NCBI GenBank assembly: GCA_963798985.1
Contig: CAWCVL010000007.1
Coordinates: 186,001 to 250,000 of the forward strand
Length of the DNA: 64,000 nt
Source: JACCTU01 sp963798985
Lineage (GTDB): Bacteria; Actinomycetota; Thermoleophilia; Gaiellales; Gaiellaceae
Direction of reading: 5' to 3'
Shown: positions 1 to 8,897 of the stretch, piece by piece
Numbering within the stretch: the first letter of the stretch is position 1
Layout of the letters: each line of letters starts with the position of its first letter
Notes under the pieces: generated by a model
Told to the model about the DNA's origin: nothing
The model's input: the letters and a program-made list of their open reading frames with translations, nothing else
Databases searched by the model: none
Program-made: the position numbers and the translations under genes

Positions 1-3
1 GTC

Positions 4-60
4 TTGACAGGGAGGATCCGATCGTGCGATGCTCCCGCCGTGGCGTATTGGTACGAACCA
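4..60 (+). promoter_or_regulatory. Possible promoter and LacI-type operator of the sugar importer
   Basis: TTGACA at 4-9 could be a -35 box, although the -10 region around 27-33 (GATGCT) is poor. TGGTACGAACCA at 49-60 is a near-palindrome with a central CG, the usual form of LacI-family operators, which often control sugar ABC importers. No LacI gene is in the window, so the regulator is not identified. The rest of 1-113 shows only a ribosome binding site (GGGAGG, 102-107). Confidence 0.3.
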
Positions 61-113
61 CTCGGCGCGCGGCCCGGCCACCAGTCGCTCGCCGACCTCG
101 CGGGAGGACGGCA

Positions 114-1400
114 ATGAAACTTCGTTACGTCTTCGCCGCGGCTCTCGCGCTTGCTGTTGCCGCCGGGGCGCCGACGGCAGGCGCCAGAACCGACGGCGCA
201 AGTGCAACAACCCTCACGGTCTGGTTGATGACCGATGCGCAGGGGCCCGACTGGGCCGCTGTGGTCAGCTCTGCGAACCGCGCGTTCGAGGCCTCGCACC
301 CCGACGTCAACGTCAAGGTCGAGATCCAGACCTGGGGCGAGCATCTGACGAAGCTCGACGCAGCCCTCGCGGGCGGTCGCGCTCCGGACGTGGTCGAGCT
401 CGGGAACACCGAGCCGAGCAAGTACATGGCGGCGGGCGCGCTCGCGAACCTGACGGCGAGCAAGGCTCGGTTCCCCAACAACAAGACCTGGCTCAATGGC
501 CTCACGAGCTCGTGCATGTACCAGGGCAGGCTCTTCTGCGTGCCCTATTACGCCGGTGCGCGGGCGGTCATCTACCGGAAGGACCACTACGGCGCCGTGG
601 GCATGCGCAAGGCACCCGCGTCGCTCGACGCGTTCGTCGCCGCCGGCAAGAAGGTCATGGCGCGGCACAAGAGCGATCGGAACTACTCCGCCCTCTACTT
701 CCCGGGCAAGTACTGGTACGCCGGGATGTCGTTCGTCTATGACTACGGCGGAGCGATCGCGCGCTTCAAGAAGGGCAAATGGGTCGGAACCCTCAACTCT
801 CCTCAGGCACTCGCAGGGCTGACGAAGCTCAAGTCCACGGTGCTCGCACTGTCGCGGGCGAACCGCTCCGGCACCGAGGCCGAGCAGTGGACGGTGTTCT
901 CGCAGGGCCACGTCGGCGCGGACATCGCGAACGGCTGGGAGTGGGGACTGATCTCAGACCCGAAGATCGGCGATCCTGCCCTCGCTCCGGTGCTCGGCGC
1001 GTTCCCGATGCCGAGCCACAACAAGGGCAAGTTCATGCCGACGTTCCTCGGCGGCTCGGATCTCGCGATCCCGGCGTCGAGCAGCAACCGTGCGCTGGCG
1101 ATCGACTGGATCCGGGCGTACACCTCGACCAGCTCGATGCGTCAGCTGACGAGCTCAGCGGGCGTGATCCCCAACACGACCTCGCTCGTCAACATCAACG
1201 CCAGCAAGCCGACCCTCGCTCCCTTCGCCCGCGCGGCGACGTCGAGCTGGTTCGTGCCGACGGCGCCGAACTGGGTGAACGTGGAGAACGCCCAGACGCT
1301 GCAGAACATGCTCGCGGAGATCTTCACCGGTCGCCGGACGGTCAAGGCGGCGGCCACCCGCGCGAGCGCGCAGATCACCCAGATCCTGAACGCACGGTGA
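114..1400 (+). CDS. Extracellular solute-binding protein of a carbohydrate-type ABC importer
   Basis: 428 aa. Captures a substrate outside the membrane and delivers it to the two permeases that follow. The first ~24 residues are a signal peptide (MKLRYVF, hydrophobic AAALALAVAAG, then GARTDG). The mature part starts with TLTVWLMTDAQG, and SNRAFEASHPDVNVKVE and GRAPDVVELGNTE follow, all typical of family 1 (maltose/glycerol-3-phosphate-type) binding proteins. I chose ATG 114 because GGAGG lies 7 nt upstream; the frame is open to 24 but that part is arginine-rich and unlike a protein. There is no lipobox cysteine. The substrate cannot be read from the sequence; a sugar or oligosaccharide is the family norm. 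Confidence 0.88.
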   Translation: MKLRYVFAAALALAVAAGAPTAGARTDGASATTLTVWLMTDAQGPDWAAVVSSANRAFEASHPDVNVKVEIQTWGEHLTKLDAALAGGRAPDVVELGNTEPSKYMAAGALANLTASKARFPNNKTWLNGLTSSCMYQGRLFCVPYYAGARAVIYRKDHYGAVGMRKAPASLDAFVAAGKKVMARHKSDRNYSALYFPGKYWYAGMSFVYDYGGAIARFKKGKWVGTLNSPQALAGLTKLKSTVLALSRANRSGTEAEQWTVFSQGHVGADIANGWEWGLISDPKIGDPALAPVLGAFPMPSHNKGKFMPTFLGGSDLAIPASSSNRALAIDWIRAYTSTSSMRQLTSSAGVIPNTTSLVNINASKPTLAPFARAATSSWFVPTAPNWVNVENAQTLQNMLAEIFTGRRTVKAAATRASAQITQILNAR

Positions 1401-1425
1401 CGCGACACCCGGGGAGCGGCGGGCG

Positions 1426-2403
1426 ATGAGCGCCGCTCCCCGGGCCGCGGCCCCCGCCGCCGAGATCGGGACTCCTACCTCCTCTCGGCGGCGGAGCCGC
1501 ACCCTCGGCGAGGCGATCCGGGCGCTCGCGCCGCCGTACCTACTGCTGCTCCCGACGGTGGTCGTGCTCGTCGGCGTGCTCGCCTGGCCGCTCTGGTGGC
1601 TCGGCCGGATCTCCTTCGAGCACTACGGCCTCGCCGAGCTGATCGCGCACCGCGGTACGTGGACCGGGCTCGACAACTACCGGCACATCCTCGGCGACGG
1701 CGAGTTCTGGCGCATCGTGCTGCGGACGATCGTCTTCACCGCGGTCAACGTCGGCCTGACGATGCTGTTCGCGACGCTGATCGCCTTGCTGCTCGCGCGC
1801 ATGGGCAAGTACATGCGCTCGGCGCTCCTCGTCGGGCTCGTCTGGGTCTGGGCGACACCCGTCACCGTCGCGATCGCGGTCTGGCAGTGGATGGTCGACT
1901 TCGAGTTCGGCGTCCTCAACTGGACGCTGACGAAGCTGCACATCGTCGACCTCGTTCACTACAACTGGTTCGACAACCCCTGGACCGGCTTCGCGGTGAT
2001 CACGGCGTGCGTCGTCTGGGGCGCGATCCCGTTCGCGGCGATCACGATCTACGCGGGCCTCTCACAGGTGCCGCAGGAGCTCGTCGAGGCCGCCGAGGTC
2101 GATGGGGCCCGCGCCTGGGACGTCTTCCGGCGCGTGACCTTCCCGCTGGTGAAGCCGATCTTCGTGATCGTCGCGAGCCTCCAGATCATCTGGGACTTCC
2201 AGGTCTTCAACCAGGTCTGGATCATGCTCCAGGCGCGTCCGAGCCCCGACTACTACCTGCTCGGCGTCTACTCGTTCGTCGAGTCGTTCCGCCTCAGCCA
2301 GTACGGGCTCGGCGCCGCGATCGCCGTCGTGATGGTGTTCCTGATGCTCGGCGTCAGCTTCGTCTACGTGCGGCAGATGATCCGCATCTCGGAGATCGAT
2401 TGA
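1426..2403 (+). CDS. ABC sugar-type permease, MalF/UgpA-like
   Basis: 325 aa inner-membrane permease. About six membrane segments, the first at roughly residues 36-58 (PYLLLLPTVVVLVGVLAWPL). The cytoplasmic EAA loop that docks on the ATPase is visible near residue 222 (EAAEVDGARAWDVFRRV) and is followed by TFPLVKP. It lies 25 nt after the binding protein and overlaps the next permease by 4 nt, so the three are one transcription unit. No MsmK/UgpC-type ATPase gene follows; such importers often share a genomic ATPase encoded elsewhere. Confidence 0.9.
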   Translation: MSAAPRAAAPAAEIGTPTSSRRRSRTLGEAIRALAPPYLLLLPTVVVLVGVLAWPLWWLGRISFEHYGLAELIAHRGTWTGLDNYRHILGDGEFWRIVLRTIVFTAVNVGLTMLFATLIALLLARMGKYMRSALLVGLVWVWATPVTVAIAVWQWMVDFEFGVLNWTLTKLHIVDLVHYNWFDNPWTGFAVITACVVWGAIPFAAITIYAGLSQVPQELVEAAEVDGARAWDVFRRVTFPLVKPIFVIVASLQIIWDFQVFNQVWIMLQARPSPDYYLLGVYSFVESFRLSQYGLGAAIAVVMVFLMLGVSFVYVRQMIRISEID

Positions 2404-3272
2404 GCGCCGTCGCCGCACGTGTCCGCGCCTCGTTCGACGTGCGCAACCGCCGCAACCGCCAGCGGCTCGTCGCGAACGCGATCGGGTTCGTCGTCCTCGT
2501 GGTGATGATCTTCCCGGTCTACTGGATGGGCGCGACGGCGTTCAAGCCCGGCCGCGACGTCCTGCGCTTCGACCCGAAGTGGATCCCGTCCCCGTGGACG
2601 CTCGACAACTTCGACGACGCGATCCACCGTCCGTACTTCTGGGACAACGTCAAGAACAGCGTGATCATCGTGACCGTCGTCGTCGTGCTCTCGCTCGTGA
2701 TCGGCTTCCTCGCCGCGCTCGCGATCGCGCGGTTCCACTTCTACGGCCGCAAGGCGTTCATCGCCCTGATCATCGGCGTCCAGATGATCCCTGCGACCGC
2801 GCTGATCATCCCGCTCTACGTGCTGCTCGCGCGCGTCGACCAGGTCGATCGGTTGAGCGGCGTGATCGTCACGTACCTGACCTTCGTCCTGCCGTTCACG
2901 ATCTGGACGCTGCGCGGGTTCGTGATGGGGATCCCGCGCGAGCTCGAGGAGGCGGCGATGGTCGACGGCTGCACGCGCTTCGGCGCGTTCGTGCGCATCC
3001 TGCTGCCGCTGATCGCGCCCGGCCTCGTCGCGACGTCGGTCTTCGCGTTCGTGCAGGCCTGGAACGAGTTCATCTTCGCGTACGTGCTGCTGAGCAGCCA
3101 GGAGAACCAGACGCTCACGGTGTGGCTCGCGTCGTTCACGACTTCACGCGGCACGGCGTGGGGGCCGTTGATGGCCGCGGCGACGTTGACGTCGCTGCCG
3201 ATCGTGATCTTCTTCGCGCTCGTGCAGCGCCGCGTCGCGTTCGGCCTGACGGCCGGCGCCGTTCGAGGCTGA
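2400..3272 (+). CDS. ABC sugar-type permease, MalG/UgpE-like
   Basis: 290 aa, second permease of the importer. The EAA loop is near residue 182 (EEAAMVDGCTRFGAFVR) and is followed by ILLPLIAPGL; WNEFIFAYVLL near the C-terminus is typical of the MalG type. The only in-frame start near the preceding stop is TTG at 2400, which overlaps the upstream TGA (TTGA), the same junction used at 10500, so translation is probably coupled. It ends 1 nt before the stop of the opposing protease gene. Confidence 0.88.
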   Translation: MSAVAARVRASFDVRNRRNRQRLVANAIGFVVLVVMIFPVYWMGATAFKPGRDVLRFDPKWIPSPWTLDNFDDAIHRPYFWDNVKNSVIIVTVVVVLSLVIGFLAALAIARFHFYGRKAFIALIIGVQMIPATALIIPLYVLLARVDQVDRLSGVIVTYLTFVLPFTIWTLRGFVMGIPRELEEAAMVDGCTRFGAFVRILLPLIAPGLVATSVFAFVQAWNEFIFAYVLLSSQENQTLTVWLASFTTSRGTAWGPLMAAATLTSLPIVIFFALVQRRVAFGLTAGAVRG

Positions 3273-3273
3273 G

Positions 3274-5121
3274 TTAGTAGCCGCTGACCGTCAGCGGACG
3301 GCTGCTCGAGGGCTGCAGTTCCGTGGACTTCCGGAAGATCGCGCGGATCGTGTAGCGGCCGCGGGGCACGAGCCAGATCACGCGGCCCGACGCGTCCGTC
3401 CACTGGTACGAGGCGTGCATCCACTTACCGTTGATCCGTTGCTCGAGCCGGATGATGCGGCGCGAGAGCTTCACGTCCGGGGCGTTTGTCGCCAGTACCG
3501 CGAACACGAGCGAGTAGCGCTTGCCGCGCTCCTTGTACTTGAACGGGGTCAGGGTCAGCGCGGTCTTGGCCTGCCCGAGCGTCACGAGTGCGGGCGCGGA
3601 GCGGGCGATCACGGCGCCTGCCGCGTCGAGCGACTCGACGACGAACGCGTAGGTCACGCCCTTGACGGCCTGGACGGTGTACGACTGTTCGGTCGTGCTG
3701 GGCACGAGGACGCGCTCCTCGTCGTTCGCTCCGAGCGTCAGGACGCGGTATGCCTTCTCCTTGCGCGTCGAGCCGCGCCAGCTCAGGCGCGCGGCGTCTC
3801 CGTACTTGGTCGCCTGGAGGGAGACGGCGGGTGTGACCGCCGCAACCTCGACGGCAGCTGCGACGTTGATCACGCCGAACCCGAGCTCCGGGTTCCACTG
3901 CCCCCCGCCCGACGCCGTCTGCTTGAGGATGTCGGCGACCTGGCGTGAGCTGAGCGACGAGTTCGCCGCCCAGACGAGCGCGGCAGCGCCGGCGACCTGC
4001 GGCGCGGAGAACGACGTGCCGCTGCTGTAGCCGTAGAGCCCCTTCGTCGAGCCGGGAAGCGCGACGCGCGGAAAGTGCTCGGGCGACGAGTCCTTCGAGA
4101 TCGCGCCGAAGACCTCTTCACCCGGGGCGGCGAGCGAGATGTACGAGCCGTGGTTCGAGAACTCGGCGCGCGTGCCGCTGATCGTCGAGGCGCCGACGGA
4201 GAGCCCGTAGCCGCCCACGCCGTTCGAGTTCAGCGGCTGGAGGAGCGCTGCGGGGTACGAGACGGGATTTCCCTCCAGCGCCTCGTTGCCGGCGGCGGCG
4301 ACGAGGAGCACGTCCTTGGTGAGCGCGTACTCGAGCGCGCGCACCTCGGTCCGCGAGGAGCGCGGCCCGCCGAGGCTGAGGTTGACGATCTTGGCCCCGT
4401 TGTCGACGGCGTACGCGATCGCCGCGGCCAGCTCGAAGTCGGTGAACATCCCGGCCGAGCTCGCCTTGATCGCGATCAGGCGGGCCTCGCCGGCGATCCC
4501 GGCCATCCCTTCACCGTTGGAGGAAGAGCCAGCTGCGAGCGAGGCGACGAAGGTGCCGTGCCCGACGTCGTCCTTGACGTCGCTCGAGTTGTCGATCGCG
4601 TTGTAGGTCATCGGGCGCTTCCCCTCGAGATCGGGTGCGCTCAGGTCCGCACCGGAGTCGACGATGCCGATGCGAACGCCCGAGGCCGCGCGAAGGATCT
4701 GGTCGGGCACGCGGTCGGCGCCCGTGAGGACGTACTGCCACTGGTAGGAGCCGCCGGGAACCGCGGCAGGCGTGAGGGCCGGCTCGACCAGCGCCCGCCG
4801 ACGAACCGGCGGCTGCACGAAGTCGATGCCGCTCGCGCCGGCGACGTCGGCGGCGAACGACGCGGCGTCACCCGAGGGGCGCACCGCGACAGTCCGGAGC
4901 GACGGCACGCGTGCAACGACGTGTGCACCGCGTCCCTGCAGCGCGGTCTCCAGCGCCTGCTCGCTCGAGTACCCGATGAGCACCGTGTGCGAAGGCCACT
5001 TTCCGGGGGTGAACTCGGAGCGGTGGGCGGATGCGCTCGTCGCGAGGACGGAGGCGAAGATCGAGGCGACGAGGACGAGCGTCCAGCGTCGATGAGTTCT
5101 CTTGGAACCGGCGGTGACCAC
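3274..5121 (-). CDS. Secreted subtilisin-like serine protease (S8)
   Basis: 615 aa. A signal peptide (residues 1-32, ending SASAHRS) and a propeptide of about 100 residues (inhibitor-I9-like, VLIGYSSEQALETAL) precede the catalytic domain. The triad is Asp155 (GIVDSGAD), His188 (GHGTFVAS) and Ser370 (SGTSFSAPQVAG), with the oxyanion Asn279 (AAAGNE). After about residue 430 there is a fibronectin-type-III-like segment and a beta-rich tail ending SSSRPLTVSGY, so the enzyme is probably exported and cell-surface associated or released. The gene is monocistronic, convergent with the sugar permease. Its 5' side faces the hairpin element at 5239-5410, with no clear -10 box. Confidence 0.93.
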   Translation of the reverse strand: MVTAGSKRTHRRWTLVLVASIFASVLATSASAHRSEFTPGKWPSHTVLIGYSSEQALETALQGRGAHVVARVPSLRTVAVRPSGDAASFAADVAGASGIDFVQPPVRRRALVEPALTPAAVPGGSYQWQYVLTGADRVPDQILRAASGVRIGIVDSGADLSAPDLEGKRPMTYNAIDNSSDVKDDVGHGTFVASLAAGSSSNGEGMAGIAGEARLIAIKASSAGMFTDFELAAAIAYAVDNGAKIVNLSLGGPRSSRTEVRALEYALTKDVLLVAAAGNEALEGNPVSYPAALLQPLNSNGVGGYGLSVGASTISGTRAEFSNHGSYISLAAPGEEVFGAISKDSSPEHFPRVALPGSTKGLYGYSSGTSFSAPQVAGAAALVWAANSSLSSRQVADILKQTASGGGQWNPELGFGVINVAAAVEVAAVTPAVSLQATKYGDAARLSWRGSTRKEKAYRVLTLGANDEERVLVPSTTEQSYTVQAVKGVTYAFVVESLDAAGAVIARSAPALVTLGQAKTALTLTPFKYKERGKRYSLVFAVLATNAPDVKLSRRIIRLEQRINGKWMHASYQWTDASGRVIWLVPRGRYTIRAIFRKSTELQPSSSRPLTVSGY

Positions 5122-5238
5122 GAACGAGCTCCTCGGAGTTGGCGGATTCGGAGGCGTGGCCGCATTGCCGTTGCCTTCACTCCCTTGATTCGCACTCTTG
5201 GCAGCGCGGCTGCACCCTCCTTCGAGGGATAGACGCGC

Positions 5239-5410
5239 CTAGCAGGAGGGCTTGGCAAAACAGGCGCTGTGCCGCCGGGCTGCGCTGGGCGGCGCGATGC
5301 GGCGTCCTCAGTCGCGTCCGTATCCATTGGATACGCACGCTCCCTGCGTCCTTGCCTCGCACCACCCAGCGCACCCCGACGACGAGGCCTGTTCCACCAA
5401 GCCCTCCTAG
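5239..5410. repeat. 172-bp imperfect palindrome bounded by CTAG (MITE-like hairpin)
   Basis: The left half (5239-5326) and right half (5328-5410) are inverted copies of each other. The outer arms read CTAG(CA)GGAGGGCTTGG and CTAGGAGGGCTTGG after reverse complementing, with ACAGGC shared a few bases inside. A middle block, GCGCTGGGCGGCGC against GCGCTGGGTGGTGC, also matches, and the centre is the perfect 15-mer GTATCCATTGGATAC at 5320-5334. The right end overlaps the TAG stop codon of the MFS gene. No protein of its own is encoded. It could be a non-autonomous mobile element with a CTAG target duplication, or a very large terminator. Confidence 0.7.
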
Positions 5411-6834
5411 TCGGCAACGGCGGGCACGTCGCTGCGCCTGAGGATCAGGAGCGTGACGCCGAGGCCGAGGATCGCGAACGTGCTGCCGACCCAGAACGCC
5501 CAGTTGAAGCCTCCGGTGAGGGCTGCCCCCTGATCGGAGCCCTCTGCGATTAGCGTTTTCGTGTGCGTGTTCGCGATCGTCGCGGCGATCGCGACGCCGA
5601 GGGCGCCGCCGATCTGCTGGGACGTGTTCAGCAGGCCGGAAGCGACGCCTGCCACGCGCTCCTGGAGGTTGGCAAGCGCGGCGAGCGAGACGGGGATGAA
5701 CGTGAACGCGAGCCCGACGCCGCTGAGCACGTACGGCACGAAGAGGTTGCGCCAGAACGTGCCGTCGGGCGGGAGCTGCGTGTACCAGAGGTACGCGAAC
5801 GCGGTCAGCGCGAGACCGGTGGCCATCACCGGTTTCACGCCCACCCGGGTGATCAGCGCCTGCGCGGCCGCGGCGGCCGGGATCGTCGTGGCTGCGGTCG
5901 CGAGAAACGCGACGCCGGCCTCGATGGGCGAGTAGCCGAGCACCTGCTGCATGTAGAGGCTGAGCAGGAAGAAGCCGCCGAAGATCGCCCCGCCGATGCA
6001 GAAGCCGACGAAGTTCGCGACGGCGACCGCCCGGACCCTGAACAGCTCGAGCGGCACGAGCGGTGAGTCGGACCGGGCCTCGGTGATGAAGAAGGCCGAG
6101 ATGAGCACGACGGCGAGAATGGTCAGGCCGATCGTCTGGAGCGAAACCCAGCCGGCTTCGGGCGCGCGCGACATCGCGTAGACGAACGAGACGAGCCCGG
6201 CGGTTGCGAGCAGCGCAGCGAACGGGTCCGTGCGCGGGTCGACGTCCTCGGCGCGCCCTTCCGAGACGAGCCGGGTCGTGAGCGCGATGATCGCGATCCC
6301 GACGGGGACGTTGACGAAGAAGATCCACTCCCAGCCGAAGTACTCGGTCAGCACGCCGCCGAGCAGCACGCCGACCGCTGCGCCGCTGCCTGCGACGGCT
6401 CCCCAGATCCCGAAGGCCTTGTTCCGCTCGGCGCCGCCGTGCCTGAAGGCGGCGTTGATGATCGAGAGCGTCGCCGGCGACACGATCGCACCGCCGAGCC
6501 CCTGCAGCGCCCGGAACGCGATCAGCCAGGCGCCGCTCTGGGCGAAGCCGCACATGAGCGAGCCGAACGTGAAGAGCGCCATCCCGGCGATGAAGACGCG
6601 CCGCCTCCCGAGCACGTCCGCCGCGCGCCCGCCGAGGAGCAGGAAGCCGCCGAAGGCGAGCGAGTAGGCGGTGATGATCCACTGCAGCGTCGACTGCGAG
6701 AGCGCGAGGTCCTCGGCGATCGAAGGCAGTGCGACGTTGACGATCGAGACGTCGAGCACCACCATGAAGAAGGCGACGCAGACGAGCGCGAGGGCCCGCC
6801 AGCGGCGGGGATCGGGAGTCAGCGCGGCCTCCAC
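5407..6834 (-). CDS. MFS drug-efflux transporter, DHA2 (EmrB/QacA) family, 14 TM
   Basis: About 475 aa integral membrane antiporter that expels lipophilic compounds in exchange for protons. The start region LVCVAFFMVVLDVSIVNVAL carries motif D1 (LDxTIVNVAL-like). GGRAADVLGRRRVF is motif A after TM2, and ALQGLGGAIVSPATLS is motif C-like. Fourteen hydrophobic segments follow the DHA2 plan. I place the start at GTG 6834 because the homologous region begins there; the reading frame is open further upstream, but that part overlaps the promoter of the divergent binding-protein gene. The start could be a few codons off. No regulator gene is adjacent. The TAG stop lies in the palindrome end at 5407. 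Confidence 0.88.
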   Translation of the reverse strand: MEAALTPDPRRWRALALVCVAFFMVVLDVSIVNVALPSIAEDLALSQSTLQWIITAYSLAFGGFLLLGGRAADVLGRRRVFIAGMALFTFGSLMCGFAQSGAWLIAFRALQGLGGAIVSPATLSIINAAFRHGGAERNKAFGIWGAVAGSGAAVGVLLGGVLTEYFGWEWIFFVNVPVGIAIIALTTRLVSEGRAEDVDPRTDPFAALLATAGLVSFVYAMSRAPEAGWVSLQTIGLTILAVVLISAFFITEARSDSPLVPLELFRVRAVAVANFVGFCIGGAIFGGFFLLSLYMQQVLGYSPIEAGVAFLATAATTIPAAAAAQALITRVGVKPVMATGLALTAFAYLWYTQLPPDGTFWRNLFVPYVLSGVGLAFTFIPVSLAALANLQERVAGVASGLLNTSQQIGGALGVAIAATIANTHTKTLIAEGSDQGAALTGGFNWAFWVGSTFAILGLGVTLLILRRSDVPAVAD

Positions 6835-6863
6835 CGGGTCGGAGGCTACAACGTGTCCCGCCC

Positions 6864-6919
6864 TTGACCCGAGCCTCGAGATCTGGCATAAGACGAGACC
6901 TGAATCGGGTCTCAGTTTT
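6864..6919 (+). promoter_or_regulatory. Promoter and 5' hairpin of liv-type operon 1
   Basis: TTGACC (6864-6869) and ATAAGA (6888-6893) form a -35/-10 pair with an 18-nt spacer. A hairpin, GAGACC (6895-6900), 7-nt loop, GGTCTC (6908-6913), then AGTTTTC, sits at or just after the predicted start of transcription. It is too close to the start to be an ordinary terminator and may be a stabilising or regulatory 5' structure. A ribosome binding site AAGGGAG follows at 6925-6931, 4 nt before the ATG. Confidence 0.5.
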
Positions 6920-6935
6920 CGACCAAGGGAGTCAC

Positions 6936-8134
6936 ATGCATCGGAGAGTCTGGGCGGCGTTCCTCGTCGTCCTCGTGCTCTCGCTCGCAGCCGTTGCAGG
7001 CACCGCGGGCGCAGGCACACGGAGCACGGAGGGGACAAGGCCACGCAGGCTGCGGCCCCCGTCAAGATCGGCATCGTCTACTCACGCACCGGGCTTCTCT
7101 CTGCGTACGGCGCACAGTTCCGCCAGGGGCTGACGCTCGGCATGGAGTACGTCACCAAGGGGACGAACCGGATCAACGGACGTCCCGTGCAGATCCGGTA
7201 CGTCGATGACGCGGGCGATCCCGCGAAGGCAGTCTCCGCAGCACGCGATCTGATCGGCCAGGGTTACAAGATCATCGGCGGCTCCACGTCGTCGGGTGTC
7301 GCGCTCCAGGTCGCGCCGCTCGCCGCGCAGAACCGCGTGCTGTTCATCAGCGGTCCTGCAGCAACGGACGCGGTCACCGGCCTCAACCGGTACACGTTCC
7401 GGGCCGGCCGTCAGAGCACGCAGGACGTGCTCGCCGCGAAGGGCATCCTCGGTGGCGGCGTCGGGCGCAAGGTCGTCGTCTTCGCACAGGACAGCGTGTT
7501 CGGCCAGGGCAACGTGGCGGCCGTGCGCGCGATCCTCGGCGGAGCGGGTCACACCGTCTCCTCGGTGCTCGTGCCGCTGTCGGCGAACGACTTCACACCG
7601 TTCGCCCAGCGCGCGAACGAGGCGAACCCCGATCTGCTCTTCGTCGCCTGGGCCGGCACGACCGCGCCCGCGATGTGGCGTGCGCTCGAGCAGCAGGGGA
7701 CGATCCGCGGCACGACGGTCGCAACGGGGCTCGCCGAGCGGCTGACGTGGGGCAGCTACGTCCCGGGGCTGAACTTCCTCTCGCACTACGTCGCGGAGGC
7801 GCCCAAGAACAAGGTGAACACCTGGCTGGTGGCGAAGATGAAGCGGCGGAACCAGGTGCCGGACATCTTCACGCCGGACGGCTTCGTGGCTGCGCAGATG
7901 ATCGCGCGGGCGGTGACGCGTGGCGGTGACGACGTCGAGCGGATGATCAGCGCGCTCGAGGGCTGGCAGTTCGCCGCGCCGAAGGGTGCGCAGCGGATCC
8001 GGCAGTCCGACCATGCCATGCTCCAGCCGATGTTCCAGGTGCGTACCCGGCAGGTGAACGGCAAGTGGCGGGCTGTGCCCGTGAAGACGTTCGCGGCGGG
8101 CAACACCGCGCCGGCGGCCAAGCAGTTCCCGTAG
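6936..8134 (+). CDS. Branched-chain-amino-acid-type ABC substrate-binding protein (frameshift near 7034)
   Basis: Periplasmic-binding-fold protein that feeds the permease and ATPases of liv-type operon 1. The start ATG 6936 opens a signal peptide (MHRRVWAAFLVVLVLSLA, ending GTAGAG). The mature part (VKIGIVYSRTGLLSAYG, GSTSSGVALQVAPLA, GFVAAQMIARAV) is typical of Peripla_BP_6. The signal peptide and mature part are in different frames; adding one G to the G-run at about 7031-7034 joins them as STEGDKATQAAAPVKIG, so I read this as one gene with a one-base deletion. About 399 aa. No lipobox. The ligand is unknown; the downstream acyl-CoA ligase suggests an organic or aromatic acid rather than leucine. 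Confidence 0.85.
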
Positions 8135-8138
8135 GTCG

Positions 8139-8897
8139 TTGGCGGACTCCCCGATCCTGAGGACTCGAGACCTCGGGCTCGACATCGGCGGCGCAACCAT
8201 CGTCGCCGGTGTCGGGCTCGAGGTGCCTTCGGGCGAGTTCCTCGGGATCATCGGGCCGAACGGGGCTGGCAAGACGACGCTCTTCAACCTGCTCTCGGGG
8301 CTGATGCGGCCGACCTCGGGGCGGATCGAGCTGGCCGGTCGCGACGTGACGGACGAGCCGGTGCACAAGCGCACGCAGGCCGGGCTCGGGCGAACGTTCC
8401 AGATCTCGAGCGTCTTCCCGCTGCTGCCCGTGCTGGAGAACGTCAGGCTCGCAGTGGAAGCCAGCCGCGGGGGTGCGCTCCGGATCTGGCGCCGCGCGTC
8501 GTCGCTCGGCGAGGCGATCGAGCGTGCGCAGTGGGCGCTCGGGCGGGTCGGGCTCGGCGAGCGTGGGGGAGTCGTTGCGGGCTCGCTCCCTCACGGGGAC
8601 AAGCGCAAGCTCGAGCTCGCGATGCTGCTCGCGGCCGACAAGGACGTGATCCTGCTCGACGAGCCGATGGCCGGCGTCAGCGCGGGTGACGTTCCGGGGC
8701 TCGTCGACGTGATCCGCTCGGTGCACGTCGAGGAACACAAGACCGTGTTGATGGTCGAGCACCACATCGGCGTCGTCACCGGTCTCGCCGAGCGCATCGC
8801 GGTCATGCACCACGGCGCCATGCTCGCGATCGACACGCCGCAGCGCGTGATGGAGAACGCGGAAGTGCAGGAGGCGTACCTCGGAGAGCCGCTGTGA
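8139..8897 (+). CDS. livG: ABC transporter ATPase, LivG-like
   Basis: 252 aa cytoplasmic ATPase of liv-type operon 1. Walker A is GPNGAGKTTLFN at about residues 47-58, Walker B is DVILLDEPMAG, and the switch histidine is in MVEHH. The signature region reads SLPHGDKRKLELA instead of the usual LSGGQ, a form common in LivG proteins (SYGEQRRLEIA). Start is TTG 8139, 4 nt after the binding-protein stop, with no better start in frame. It overlaps the next ATPase by 4 nt. Confidence 0.92.
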   Translation: MADSPILRTRDLGLDIGGATIVAGVGLEVPSGEFLGIIGPNGAGKTTLFNLLSGLMRPTSGRIELAGRDVTDEPVHKRTQAGLGRTFQISSVFPLLPVLENVRLAVEASRGGALRIWRRASSLGEAIERAQWALGRVGLGERGGVVAGSLPHGDKRKLELAMLLAADKDVILLDEPMAGVSAGDVPGLVDVIRSVHVEEHKTVLMVEHHIGVVTGLAERIAVMHHGAMLAIDTPQRVMENAEVQEAYLGEPL

